A stretch of DNA of 64,000 bases from Sophora flavescens (GCA_030762895.1 CM061066.1:117894715-117958714), one strand, 5' to 3'. Shown: positions 11,452 through 23,952, numbered from the stretch's first letter. Numbers and translations are program-made. Notes: generated by a model from the sequence alone, not told the origin.

Positions 11452-12049
11452 ATAACTAGGGTTATGGTGGATCTTTTGCTTGAATACCTTTGATGTTTCC
11501 TTAATTTTGAAATAATATTGTGTTTCCCCAATTGATTGGATTTATCATAGTGCTATGTTTTTCTGAAAAGGCTTGATCACCCTTTACCAAGTTGATTAAT
11601 TGTCTGGCGACCGTATCACAATTAGTTAACGAAACTCTTGAATTAACAAGCTTGCTGAATCTTTATGCTTCTCTTAATTTCTTGTATTGCATGACCATTG
11701 AGGGTAAATGATTGAGGGATGAAATATTAATATTGCATGACCATTGGGTATTAATAGCTATAGAGTAAGTGATTGGGTTTAGGGTTTATCAAGGTATTCT
11801 TCAGTGAAACCAGACACCCAAGGCTTTCAATAATTAAATATTTGTTTTGTTGACCTTTGGTTTTCTTGCTTTCTCTTGGTTCCTAGTTCTCATTGCGAAC
11901 TTGATTTCAATTGTATAAATAACACAAGGATTTAATTAATCTAGTAATTGTCAGCAATCCATGTGGGTTCACTACTTTGAGGCCTTAATACTCCTATATT
12001 ACTTGTGTGATAAGATGTGCTTTGAAATAGACAGATATAAACACAAGAA

Positions 12050-12625
12050 AGAGGGTTTTTTTATAAGAAAAATATATTAAAAGGAGCACCGAGAGCACTC
12101 AAAACCAAATACAAAGTAGAACACCTACATAAGTGTTCAACCTAGAGAAACTAGTTATCAAGTAGGTTAAAGAACTAACTTTCACCCCTAGACGAGAAAT
12201 GGGGGGTTGAATTGTGTTTATCAGATGTTTTGATAAAGTTAAAAACTTTTCGTAATAAGAAGCTCAGAGCATACGAGTGAACAACAAAGCAATCAGACAA
12301 GTGACTTGTCTAAAGGTTTCCAATAGAAAACACACAAGCATCCAAGATAAAAACTTCGTTTGATATTCACACTTTAACCCTTTTAGTTAGTTGACATTTA
12401 AGATAAGAAAATAAACTAAAGAGATAAGGATAAAGATTGACACAACTATTTTATCTTGGTTCACCATTTTAACAACTAGGGATACGTCCATTCCTTGACA
12501 GCATCAAGTCTTCTCCACTATAACTGATCGGGATACAGGACAGACAAGTATTCTTTACACACCTATCCTATCCAGGCTCCTAGACAAGTATTATTTGCAC
12601 ACCTAGCCTATTCAGGCTCACTCGT
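12050..12625 (-). mobile_element. Fragment of a reverse-oriented Copia LTR and LINE-like debris
   Basis: The stretch around 12185-12225 (cgagaaatggggggttgaat) reads on the minus strand as the attcaaccccc end typical of Tork/SIRE-type Copia LTRs. Further in, gacaagtattctttacacac and a near copy repeat at 12542-12610. 12050-12120 resembles a LINE 3' region. The fragment ends where recognisable transposase sequence begins near 12625. No complete element boundaries are visible. Confidence 0.4.
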
Positions 12626-15600
12626 TTGAAGACAATAGTGCATCAAATGATAATGGCACGGATTTTACATATGAGGGTGACCGTTTTGAAGACATGGCAA
12701 ATGCAGTTGAAGAAGATCTTCATCATTGTCCTCAAATGTTTGAGAAGTTGATAAGTGATACAGAGACACCATTGTATCTTGTTTGTCCTAAGTTCAAAAG
12801 ATTGTCAGTGGTGTTAAGGTTGTAAAACCTTAAATCACGCACAATGGATGAACTGACAAAAGCTTTACAGAGTTACTTACACTTCTGAAAGAAATGTTCC
12901 CAGAGGATAATGTGCTTTTCCCAGTCAAACTTATGATGCTAAACGAATGTTATGCTCTATTGGCATGACCTATGAGAGGATACATGCTTGTCCTAACGAT
13001 TTCATTTTATTTGAAATAAATATGCATCGCTACGAGAATGTCCAAAATGTGAATCCCCGCGATATAAGACATTGAAAGAATCGAGTCCAGAGAAGGTTGT
13101 ATGGTATTTTCCCATTATTCCCATATTTAGATGCATGTATCGTAATGCAGGAGTTTCAAAGCAATTGACATGGCATGAGGATGAAAGGATTCAAGATGGA
13201 AAGCTTTGACACCCAGCAGATTCTGCTCAATGGGCGAAAATTAATCATGATTATCCAGATTTTGGGTAAGATGCAAGAAATCTAAGCCTTGTGTTGTCTA
13301 ATGATGGATTTAACCAACATGGTGTCAAAGTAGCACTCAAAGTACATGTTCGGTGATTTTGGTGATCCATAACCTGCCTCCATGACTATGCATGAAGCAC
13401 AAACATATGATGTTGTCTTTGTTAATCTCTGGGCCCAAACAACCAGGAAATGATATAGACATATACTTGGCTCCTTTAATCGAAGACTTGAAGGAAATGT
13501 GGGAGATAGGTGTGGAGATATACAATGATTTTTCTGCGTATGGTAATCTGTCATGATACGGTTACCAGAGGTCAATGTGCATAATGTATGTGAAGATGAT
13601 ACATACTGGATGCGATTGGAACTTTGTAAGAAGAATGTCTTCCTTGAGTACCATATTGCCTCAAACACATCGTTACCGGTGGTGGAGAAAGGCCTTCAAT
13701 GGGTACTCAAAAGAAGGTAAATCTCCTTCGTCGTTGACGGGTGAACAACTATTTGAAAAGGTCAGTGATTTGTGTACTAATTTCTATAAACCGTTTGCGG
13801 GGGAACTTGTCACAAGAGGGTGCAAAAAATGTCTATTTTATTTGAGTTGTCATAATGGAAGTTATTATATGTTAGACATTTCCTTGATGTGATGCATGTT
13901 GAAAAAAATATTTGTGATAGTGTCATCAGTACGTTACTCGATGTGAAAGGAAAGAGTAAAGATAGCATCTATATAAAGCTAGACTTGGTTAGTATGGGGA
14001 TAAGAATATAATTAGGACTGAAAAAGAGGGGAAAGCGTACATATCTACCTCCGGAAGCTTATACTCTATCTAAAAACGAGAAAAAGGTTTTTTGTATGTT
14101 TCTTCATGGAGTGAAAGTTCTAGAGGGGTACTTTTCAAACATTAGGAACCTTGTATCAATGAAAGATCCGAAGTTAAAGGGTCTAAAGTCTCATGATTAT
14201 CATGTTCTTATAGAGGATTTGCTACCAGTCGCAATACGCTCCATTTTGCCCAATAAAGTGCGACTCTCCATAACTAAACTATGTAACTTCTTTAAGGTGA
14301 TTTGCAGCAAATTGATCGACCCTATGAAGTTGTCGGCATTAGAAAAAGGAATTGTTGAGACTTTGTGTGATCTTGAGATGTATTTCCCACCTTCATTTTT
14401 TGACATAATGGTTCATCTGGCAGTTCACCTGGTTAGAGAGACACAACCGTGTGGGTCTGCGTATATGAGATGGATGTATCCATTCGAGCATTGTATGAAG
14501 ATATTAAAAGGGTATTTGAAAAATCGATCACAGTCAGAGGGATGTATTATTGAACGGTACATAGTGGAAGAAGCTGTGGAATTCTGTACTGAATACCTAT
14601 CCAACATCGAGTCCATAGGGCTTTCAGAGTCTCGTCACACGGGAAGAACAAAAGGTGAAAGGATAACTACAGGAACTCAAATACTCACGATGTCAAAGGC
14701 AGAATGGTTGCAAGCATACCTATACGAAACACAACGCCGATGAGTTTGAGCCATATGTTGAAAGACACAATAATATGCTTAAGGGTTTGAACCCGAATAA
14801 GTCTAAGAAATGGATAAAACAAGAACACAATCGGAATTTTATAACATGGCTAAAGGAGCATGTTCTTGCAGATTGCTATGCAGATCCCGATTCAGTTTCA
14901 GAAAGATTGAAAGAGTTAGAACAAAGTCCAAGTATACATGTCATATCTTACATTGGTTATCTAATTAATGGGTACACGTTCTATAGGAAAGAACATGAGG
15001 ATCGGAGTACAATACAAAATAGTGGTGTGACTCTTATAACTCAAGTTATGCGTGAGGCAAGTGTCAAAGACAGGAACCCCATTTATGCAAATATGACATA
15101 CTTCAGTGTCATTGACCACATATGGGAGTGGGACTATACGACATTTCAGGTGCCTGTGTTCCAATGTAAGTGGGTTGACAACCATAACGGTGTTCAGATA
15201 GATGAGTTGGGGTTCATGCGGGTGGATTTCAATAGGGTGTGGGTCTAAAAATAAGCCTTTTACACTACAAAAAAAAGGTTGTTTAGCGACCGAAAATAGT
15301 GACCGAATTTTTCGGTTGCTTTTTACGATCGAAATGGCGACCGATTGTAGGATCTACATGAAAGACTGATTAGAGATAATACTGTGACCGAAATAGCGAC
15401 CGAAATAGAGCGTAGCAGGGTTATCGGTCGCTATTTCCGTCGCTAAATAAAGGAACTTAAAAGTCAGAAATTTTATGTCTTCTTAGCGACCAAAATAGCG
15501 ACCGAATTAAATGCAACGGTTAAAAGTCAGAAATTTTATGTATTCTTAGCGACCGAAATAGCGACCGAATTAAATGCAACGGTTAAATTTTATTTACATT

Positions 15601-15823
15601 TGCGACCGATATTAATTTGGTCGCTAAACGGTGCGTAAAAAAATTAAAACCGCGCGTGTTAGCGACCGATTTAAAACTCCGTCGCTAAATTTATGAATTC
15701 AAATTTCAAATTTCAAATTAACTCATCCCGCGACCGAATTTAGCGACCATTTTTTATTTAAGTGATTGGCGACCGATGTAGCGACCGATTATTTCGGTCG
15801 CCAAATTATAAATCCCTAAAATC

Positions 15824-16201
15824 GTGAAATCTTTCCCTTCTTCCTCATTTCTGCCATCTCTTACACCCTCACCCCTTTTCTCTCCCTCGCGTCGTCAGGC
15901 CGCCAGTCACCGTCGCCACCACCACGCAGTGCGCACCACCACCACCGCAGTGCGCACCGCCACCACCGCCATCTCCGGTAAGCCTCCATCGTCCTCCTTC
16001 TCTTCTTCCATCTCTTCCCTCTTCCTCTCCTCTCTTCCTTTCCCCTCTTCCTGCTCTGTTTTTAATCCCCCCCCCCCCCCCCTCCGTTTCAGTGCTTCGA
16101 CCAATACTCCGGCTACCAACACGAAGCCCTTCGGTCACCACGCGCAGAGCTCCTCCTACCCTCTTCTCTCCTCATTTTGTGCATTCCCTGCTCTGCCTTG
16201 A
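15824..16201 (+). other. Pyrimidine-rich low-complexity ORF in D1, possible leader or first exon
   Basis: Open for 125 codons with Ser/Pro/Thr/His-rich translation (MKSFPSSSFLPSLTPSPLFS). The same place in D2 (42380-42870) is similarly pyrimidine-rich but diverges in protein sequence. That argues for a conserved transcribed leader, or a fast-evolving 5' exon, more than for a constrained protein. Confidence 0.25.
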
Positions 16202-17384
16202 GGTAACCATGGACTCTCTATGTATCATTTTTTATTTTGCTTCATTGTTTCATTTCAAAAATTTTGTGGATTGTATGTATTTCATTGCTTGCTTTATTGC
16301 TTACTACTGAGAAGAGCTACTTGTGTATTTCATGTGAGTTGTGAGTTGTGATGATCATTTGTTTTCATGTGTCATTATTTAATCACTCCTATTAGGATTA
16401 GGAAGCTCTCGTTGAGAAAGCACGAGAAATCTGTTTTTGTAACTTTTTTTTGAATGCATTGAAATATCAAAAGTCAAGACTGTGAGATTAGAATTGATGT
16501 TTACTTGAGCCACAGAATGCCATTGCTGCCTGTGAGACTGCGAAACATAAACAGGTCTTGTTGAATTAGCTGTGAAATTACCTTCCATTTCAGCATCTTA
16601 GTCTTTGATTTGGATTCAGTTCTGCTTTGTGAAATGCATCTAAATTGGTTAGTGAGGATGTGTGCTATGGATTTTCAATTTGTTTTGTGCTAGGTGTCTA
16701 CAATTTCAAACATGGATAGTTCATGGCTGTAGTTCAAACAAATGACCAATACTGAGGCAGTAGTTTGAAGACCATTCTAGTTTAACGTGTCTAGTAACAA
16801 GATTGTCCCTATGTTAATGATGTGTTTTCTATTAAATATGGAACTTGTAATTTCTGGTTACTTGCTATGAATAATTTCATATTGTATTGTGAGTGTATGC
16901 ATTCTGATTGTATTGTATTTTGATTCGTTTGGAATCCATGAATTTGTTGGTTCTTGTCTGAATCTGTTTCAAAAATTTCAAAAGAGGGTTTTAGGGATTT
17001 CAAGTTCTTGTTCACTTCTTTGTAAACAAAAAAATATTCTTTGTTGGAGTATGAAATGATCTAAAAACATTATTATAGCCTGTAATTCCAAGAGAGCTTT
17101 TCACTCATTTTGAATCGGATTCATTTGGTAATTCTACTTATCTAAGGCTAGTACTTATATCTGAGCATGTTCATACATTTGGATTGCTATGAAGAATAGT
17201 TTATTCTCTTTAAAATAAAAATCTTTCAATAACAATGAATCAATGTAATTAGAATAATTTGATATGTATTTATTGATAACTTGTTTGGAAATGATTATGG
17301 AATCATATTTGTATATATTTACATTGTAAGCATTGGAATGAAGTTTAGACATATGACTTGTTTTCCTTATCGTTTTATCAGAAA

Positions 17385-17774
17385 ATGGATCCGACTAAAT
17401 GTTTTGAGACAGCCATCCATAAAGACCAGGTACAGTATCTCATCAACTTAAGAATAACGATCGGATTCACGTAATGATGGTTAAGGCATAAACTAATCAT
17501 TTACTAAATTGTTCTTGTGTATTTGCAGGATTTGATTTCAATCCCGTGATCATTCTACCGTCGTTGGGGACAACAAATACCGCGTGTTGTGACTATTGAA
17601 GACAAAAGCGAAAATCTGTTCAATGGGAATATAGTAATCCATGAGGATCGCCCATATTTTGCAACATATACAAATGGTATCAGGGAGTTGTATTTGTTGT
17701 CCACTGGTGCATTGGCAAATTTTAAGTACCTTGGGGGTTCTCGCTTCTACATGTTCATCCCTTTGGAAGATTGA
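17385..17774 (+). pseudogene. B3-like domain gene fragment in CACTA copy D1
   Basis: Two exons fit GT-AG rules: 17385-17429 (MDPTKCFETAIHKDQ) and 17529-17774, ending IPLED and TGA. The protein reads IP-stop-SFYRRWGQQIPRVVTI, then NLFNGNIVIHEDRPYF, then LANFKYLGGSRFYMFIPLED. The IPxxF start, a basic/aromatic loop, GNxFxG and the terminal hydrophobic strand suggest a plant B3 DNA-binding fold, with an alternating pattern of the REM type. This assignment is by motif only. Codon 7 of exon 2 is TGA (17547-17549) where D2 has CGA, a C-to-T change at a CG site. An upstream exon may exist. Presence in both D copies points to a component of the element family, either captured or native. Confidence 0.5.
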
Positions 17775-19154
17775 TGAGTTTTGATATTTTGATTAGTACT
17801 TATTGACTGTGGTGTATTTTTATGTTTTGATCGTTAATTAGTACTTATTAAACTTTTTTTTATAAACCATTATTAAACTTGCGTTAATTAATGTATATGT
17901 TTTCTTGATCATATTGACTGTGGTGTTTTGGATCGTTAGTACATCATATTTACGTTTTCTATTTATTTAAAAAAAATATTGGTGTATTTTGTTTATATCA
18001 GAAATTAAAAATCAATGGGGTAATAGTTGAAAAACAATATTTGGTCGGCATGATTAAGCTACAGGAAAATTTAAAAAAAAAAAAAGAAAATCAAAATTTG
18101 CGACCGAAATAGCGACCGAATATCGGTCACCAAATTAGGCGAGCTGGGCATGCGACCAACTATACGGCGACCAAAATATATAATTTTGCGACCGAAATAT
18201 CGGTCGCAGATTTGCGACCGAAATATAAGTTCAGTCGCTAAATATTTAGCGACCAGGGTTTCTGCTACCCCCTTAATTCGGTCGCTAATTCGGTCGCTAT
18301 ACAGTATAGCAACCGAATTATCAAGTTTAGCGACCGAAATATTCGGTCGCTAAATAGGTTTTTTTTTGTAGTGTTATTTTGGCATCTCATGCTCAACAAG
18401 TCTTCATTGTCACCGATCTATCTGATAATAGGTGGTCCATTGTTCTTTTGACCCACAAAGTAAATATCAATAAGATTGATGATGAAGACAATAATGAAGT
18501 TACTAATATGGTGGATGATCCTTTCATTGGGACAGACGAATTACTTGAGACTGATGCAAATGGAGATGATATACTATATTTGAGGGATGGTCATGATGAG
18601 GGGATTTGGATCACACCATCATTTCATACCCCTATGGGACAGACGAGTCTCAACCCGACCAGGAAAAGGAAAAGGAAAAAATCAACTTAGACATGTATTT
18701 TTTTTTCTAATTAATTTTAAAGAGGTACTTCTTATTTATTTTGTTTGTATATCTTTCACTTATTATTTTCCACATACTTTTTATGTGTGTATTCTATTTT
18801 TGTTGTAGGTAAATGGTAACAGTCAGCAGGGTTTGGAGATTCTGATTGTTAGTGCTGAAAAGGATGCAGGTAGTTCAAATCCTGTACTTTGTAAATTTTG
18901 GTATATTTCATGGATTTTATGGCCTTTATTTTTGCGTTATCATATTTGTATTTAAGAACCAAAGTTTGATTATGATCGATTCTGTTGATTACATTAGGGA
19001 TATTATTGGTGTTGATTGTTGAATGTTGTTTTGTTTTATTGGTGAAAGTTGTTTTTGGATTGTTTAATGCTGTTTTTATTGCCAAATGCAGGGGGATGTG
19101 TAGAAAGTAACGAAATTTTAAAAAAAAAATTGTGCACAATAGACAACACTTCTT

Positions 19155-19440
19155 TAATAATATGCTATGGTACCTAAATATATGATAGCGTTTTTTGTGG
19201 AAAACGCTGTTATTTATTGGTAACTAGGATAGCGTGTATTTAAGGTCGCACTATCTTTATACAGAGTCCACGTCAGCACGACTTTCAGGCGTGTTTCAAA
19301 ACACAAACGCTATTATAGTTAAATATACGACATCGCATTAGAAGCACTATCGTTGTCATTGACCTATGATAGCGGCAACATGGATAACGCCTGAAAGTGC
19401 TATGAAATACCAAAAATACGCGCTATCGAAACCCGAATAT
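19155..19440. repeat. Subterminal gatagcg array at the CACTA right end
   Basis: Variants of gatagcg, cgctat and aacgct occur about every 20-40 bp in both orientations. The motif differs from those of D1/D2 and of A/B, so this element belongs to a distinct CACTA family. Confidence 0.6.
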
Positions 19441-19449
19441 GTAGTAATG

Positions 19450-22400
19450 TTTAGTGAGAAATGTCATCGTAATCAACATCTTTTTAATTATAAGATTGAG
19501 TTGTGGTAATAATGTACAGCTATTATATAATTGTATTTATGTATATAAATTTAACAATATTTTTAATAAATAACAGTGATATCATGCACAAACTTATACA
19601 TATATAATATATTAGTTCATATTTATATTTTAACTATAATAAATCCTACCTTTCTTCAAAAAAAAACTATAATAAATCCTGCCTCATTTTCTATATAAAA
19701 AAAATACACATTAATTCCGTAAACAAGTCTAGTTTGAATTCCCGTTAGGAACTTTTGGGCAAATGTCCATTTGAAACCTTCTCAACAGAATCCAATGGCA
19801 CTCTAAACCAAATAAGAAATGATTTGCGTTTAGAACATCTCTACTAGGCATTATTCTAAATAAAACTGAAATATATATTTTGAAGCTAATATTATAATAA
19901 ATCCTTTACTATGTCCCCCATATTTTTGTATTCCTTATTTTTTTTATTTGACAATTAATTTATGGTTTGCCGCAGAATTGATAGAATCTGATATGTCAAT
20001 CTAGTGTCTTGCTCTATTATGATATCTTATCAATCCATTTTTTGCTTTAAAAAAAAAAACAAATCATTGACTATGACTATCTTATTTTGCGGATGTGGTA
20101 CAATTAATTACAAAGATGCTTTTGGACACGCACAACTACAAAGCATTCAAGAAGACAAAAGTGCCCATTATCAGGGACGAACCTAAAATAATGAACACTT
20201 GAACAGGATTAAAACCCAGCTCCAAATCCCTATGAAACTATCATTTATCCTTTTCTTCACCAACTTGGGTGGGCAAAAAGTTGAATAAAATTAACTCAAT
20301 TCATCATCTGTCTCCTCTTCGAGTCTTTGTTAGGTTCTTTGACCTATCTATCATGGGACAAATCACAATTTCTTTAGCCATATGGAAGTCACATTAGTTT
20401 GTTTAACTTTGTCATGCATAAAAAATTGATTTTATAAGAAGTTAATAGTTTGTGAATTAATACCCATGAGCAGAGAGAATACTATTTGACGTGAGCAAAA
20501 AAGAAGAACTTATAAATAATAAATAGTAAAGATAAAAAATGAGAGAAGAAAATATTATAATGCTAATTATTAAGTAACAATTGCTTAATGAAGAAGAAAA
20601 CTAGATAATCAAATATATTAATTAATGGTCGGTAAAAACTGGACGTCCTTCGCTGCCGAACTGAGGATAAGTCTCATTGTCAGTCTAGAGGGTTGAAGTT
20701 GTGGGGACACCTCAGTGCACGGACCCACTGAAAAGTCAAAGACCTTAATTACGGTGAGTCTTGAATAAAAAAAGTATAATGTGTGTGTATATATATAGAG
20801 AGAGTTTAATTTCTATGTACTGTCAGTGTAAATGATTTTTACACCCATACCCAATAATATCTTGACAAATCATCATTATTGTTATTTATCTCTCTTAGCT
20901 ATTATGATAAAAGTACATGTGTCAAAAACTCAAAACGTTACAATAAATTTTTTTACACTGACAGTACATATTACTTTAATCCATATATATATATATATAC
21001 CACAAATTAGGAATTATTAATCAAAAAATATTTTTTTATATATATATAATATAAAAAATAAATTGTTGGGCCTAATTGCGTTAGAGTAAAGATATTTGGA
21101 CACACAATTTGGACAACTTGTATCGACACCGTATGGATTATGAGTATTTTGTGGGTGATGAATATATGATGAAAGAGAAGAAAACAATAAATAAGTGGAA
21201 ATGAGTAATTTTATACCGTATTGGACACAATTTTTGTGTCCAAATATCATTACTCATGCATGAACTTTATGAGCCTTACCTTAGAGCCGGTTGGATTAAA
21301 TGGCACCCAAAATTAGTGAGATTATTTTAATTTATAATAATATTCAAGCTCTCACAATCTCCCTCTTTATTCCCCCAAAGGCTTTCTGGTTATTTCATGT
21401 AAGCGACATTTCTAGGTATGTATGAGACATTTGGTCAAAGTTCCACTACTAGGTATTGCAATTAGTTGTGGCTACTTAAGAATTAGCTAGTAATTGTTTT
21501 CCTCAAGAAAGGTACGCCTATGTGTTTTTTCTCACATGCTGCCCAACACGGCTTCGCCTCATTTGATTTCCTTTTAATTTGTTAACGTAATTTAATTAAA
21601 ATTTAAAAGATATGCATGGGAGCTCCAAACTTTGCAAAATCATCCAAGAAAATATTACCAGAAAAATTGGACACTAAAAAGTGAACTTTTGTTAAAAAGA
21701 AGGGAAGACTGTGGAGCTTATCATTGACTTTATGGCACAAATTGGTTGCACATGGGTGAGTAATGATATTCCTTAAACACCCTATTATTATATTGAAAAG
21801 GTTATATATGATCAGTTATTAGAGTTGGACTATAATCTAATATAACTGCTTGAATTTCCTTGAAAAATGATGATCACCTCCTCAAACGTACGATTCTATA
21901 GGAAGGAGAAGGGGCTTTCGAATTCAGAGAGGAACAAAGTTAATCAATGCAATAAATTATTTTGTAACTAACTATATACTAAATTCTGGCCAAAAAGCCA
22001 AAAATCAGCTGTCAAAAAAAATGTTATAGATTTAACTGAAATTCACAAGTAAGGAATGACATTCAATGTAATTTACATAATTGTTTTGGGAATGATGAGA
22101 AGTTAATCCACAAAATGATCAATTTTCTAACTGAAAACCATTAAATATTTGTGTAATATATGTCTTTTATTATGATTGGGTTAAATTGATCGGTTATAAT
22201 ACTACAACCAAACATCATAACTGAACCATAATAACAGAATAGATAAAAGGAATTTAAAAAAGAGTAAATGAGATGTTTATATCATTATTTTACAAAACGA
22301 TTGAACTTTGTTTGATTTTTGTTGATAAATAAAAATGAAGGTTGGTTAAAATCATATTTTAATAAACCAAATTTATTGAAGAGAGTCCATGAGGATGCTA

Positions 22401-23940
22401 ATCCTTGTACAATTGTGTGGGGATTAGTTAGTTCTTCAAAGAAGATAATAATTCAACCACAACCCACATAAATCACGGTTTTTTTTAGTAAAAAAAAACG
22501 TGATTTTTTACCTTCTTCGTACATGCTCTTTTCTTTTTCTCTTTGTATACGGGTTTGAGTACCTATTGTTAATATACTCTTCATATACGTTTATCCAAAA
22601 AAAAAACTTATCAATATACAATTTTGCTTATAAAAAAAAAAGATCAAACCTCTTAAGAGTTTCAGCACTATAACACCAAAGGACTTGTTCCTAAATATAA
22701 TTTCATTTCATATCAATCCAAGAGACTAAATAACCACATGTTCATATAGAAATCCTGATTTTTTTTTGCTTTTTTACATGAAAAGAGGTATCGTGCTGCA
22801 AATAATGGAGTGTAATGTTTGAACACAAAATTGAATAATAACATAGCCAAGCATAAAAATAAAAATAAAAATAATGATTTTTATTACATCTTTAGATAAG
22901 AATAAAATCTTTAAAAATACAAGATGGAGGAGCTAGCACAACATGCTGCGTAAGCATGCAGCCAAATGAAGAATAGATTGGGCATAGCACCCACATAATT
23001 ACTAATGATAAATCTAAGTAGTTTATTCCAAAAGATCTTAGCTTCTAGGCTAATCATCAAAAAGGACATGGAGCTCCTCCCACCTGTAATGATCATTAGA
23101 ATGTGCAACTGATCAATGATCATATGGACATTTTTCTTTCCTATAATTTGGCCTGATCAATTAATGAGAAATACCTGCAGAAAAAAATCATCTATATCTT
23201 ATTAGATTGTATGTGGAGTCTTTTTGTGATAAGTTCCCCGTTCATGTACAATCCCATGATTTGATAGAAAGGTCACATGCAGCAACTTTGGACTATATGG
23301 GGCTTATTTCCCCAGTAATGGACACAATATTAAAATTTATTTAACATTTTGGCTAATTCAACTATTTTGATTAGAGAACAATCATGTAATGGGGTATCTA
23401 AGAGAACATGCTTATCATGGCCATTTAGATTTCTGATTATGCCACCCACCATTATATATATTTTTCTATTCTCCTAAGATAACAATGATATATTAATTAT
23501 TATCACATCCCTATTTTCTCCCATCATTTGAAACTCATTTCTTACACAATAGTTTTATTGAACTATAATTAAAGGAAAGGGTAGAATTCAAATGGCCAAT
23601 GGTTATTATTAATAATGAGTTTTTAAATGTATAAATTTTAAATTAAAAAATTACCAATATATATGTAACCTGCATTTCACGTAGTAAAATGGTTTGTGAA
23701 TGCTTAAACCCCTTTGAAGAGTCAGTGTTCCCATTCATTGTTCCCTTTTCCCTTTCTGATAGATTATAGATTACTCAATTATGAGACCATTGCAGCAGAA
23801 GAAGCTCATAATATCTTACATATATATATGTGTGGATAAAGCTTTCATAAAAAATAATAAAAAACAAGAAAGAGGGAAGGGCAAAGATGTAAAATAAGAG
23901 AATGTGAGGGTAGAAATGAGATTGTTGGAAACCTGGGTCT
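19450..23940. other. Intergenic DNA upstream of the LEP-like gene
   Basis: AT-rich with no supported gene apart from the MITE at 20816-20968. A GC-richer island at 20625-20760 (tggacgtccttcgctgccga) stands out and I cannot assign it. 22900-23060 (gatggaggagctagcacaac) looks like a degraded repeat but lacks boundaries. The small ORFs have no recognisable content. The last kilobase is presumably promoter for the gene at 24216. Confidence 0.5.
20816..20968. mobile_element. Small MITE, 153 bp, inverted ends TGTACTGTCAGTGTAAA
   Basis: The left end tgtactgtcagtgtaaa is matched by its reverse complement at the right (tttacactgacagtaca). TA sits on each side, consistent with a TA target duplication of the Stowaway/Tc1-mariner type. 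The interior is AT-rich without coding capacity. Confidence 0.7.
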
Positions 23941-23944
23941 CTCT

Positions 23945-23952
23945 TATTTAAA
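23945..23952 (+). promoter_or_regulatory. TATA-like box of the LEP-like gene
   Basis: TATTTAAA lies 264 bp upstream of the main ATG. A start site about 30 bp downstream would give a 5' leader of about 235 nt. No better candidate is seen closer to the ATG. Confidence 0.45.

Larger units (their letters stand above)
5930..12010 (+). mobile_element. Old Athila-type LTR remnant, split by the SIRE-like element
   Basis: With the Copia insertion (6524-11451) and one ATAAC copy removed, 5930-6523 joins 11457-12010 into an LTR-like sequence. Its layout matches the complete Gypsy LTR at 55555-57033 read on the minus strand. First come imperfect repeats around cacggtcgtgct (about 6015-6240; compare cacggccgtgat at 56420-56730). 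A 5' UTR-like stretch with gtaactaaaccca follows (compare gtagctaaacttccc), then aggcttgatcaccct (11567-11581, identical in the other LTR), and a terminal region with catgtgggttcactactttg and acttgtgtgata. Outer ends are approximate and no duplication was found. It could be a solo LTR. Confidence 0.5.
15263..18373 (+). mobile_element. CACTA element copy D1 carrying a B3-like gene, TSD TTA
   Basis: Starts CACTACAAAAAAAAGG at 15263 and ends TTTTTTTTGTAGTG at 18373, flanked by TTA on both sides (15260-15262, 18374-18376). The first 530 bp and last 280 bp are packed with gcgaccgaaa and its complement tttcggtcgc in both orientations, a dense subterminal array. No transposase is present, so it is non-autonomous. 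The centre holds a pyrimidine-rich, Ser/Pro-coding stretch with a run of about 19 C (around 16064-16082), AT-rich intron-like DNA, and the two-exon B3-like region. It split the DUF4216 segment of the older CACTA transposase. Copy D2 (41942-45441) is a diverged sibling. Confidence 0.9.
12625..18690 (+). pseudogene. CACTA transposase TNP2 / DUF4218 / DUF4216, disrupted
   Basis: The order matches plant TNP2-type transposases. The N-terminal Transposase_21 region (about 12640-13900) is broken by many stops and frameshifts, but pieces remain in several frames: CLHDYA-like, GPKQPGNDIDIYLAPLIEDL near 13425 and CEDDTYWMRLELCKKNVFLE near 13590. A long open DUF4218 stretch follows (14096-14743: VHLAVHLVRETQPCGSAYMR, YPFEHCMKILKGYLKNRSQS). 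DUF4216 is present (14775-15248: RNPIYANMTYFSVIDHIWEW, PVFQCKWVDNHNGVQIDELG). Its remainder resumes at 18376 beyond D1 (LASHAQQVFIVTDLSDNRWS) and stops at 18690 after a basic tail (RKRKRKKST). Such proteins cut and paste CACTA elements; this copy cannot. Confidence 0.8.
12625..19449 (+). mobile_element. Decayed CACTA (En/Spm) element with TNP2-type transposase
   Basis: The left end is lost under the Copia fragment. The right end is near 19449: reading inward from it gives cattactacatattcgggtt, a decayed CACTACTA-type terminus. The last 300 bp (19155-19440) hold many direct and inverted copies of gatagcg/cgctatc, the subterminal array expected for transposase binding. The transposase pseudogene lies within and is split by element D1 (15263-18373). 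Downstream exon-like sequence (aggtaaatggtaacagtcag, near 18810) may belong to the same gene. Confidence 0.65.

Noticed and set aside
15280..15810. CRISPR-like repeated units
   Set aside because: Units are short, occur in both orientations, have variable spacing and lie in CACTA ends of a plant genome; they are transposon subterminal repeats.
18849..19139. 96-codon minus-strand ORF
   Set aside because: Antisense to CACTA transposase downstream sequence, with Asn/Lys/Thr-rich translation typical of AT-rich DNA.
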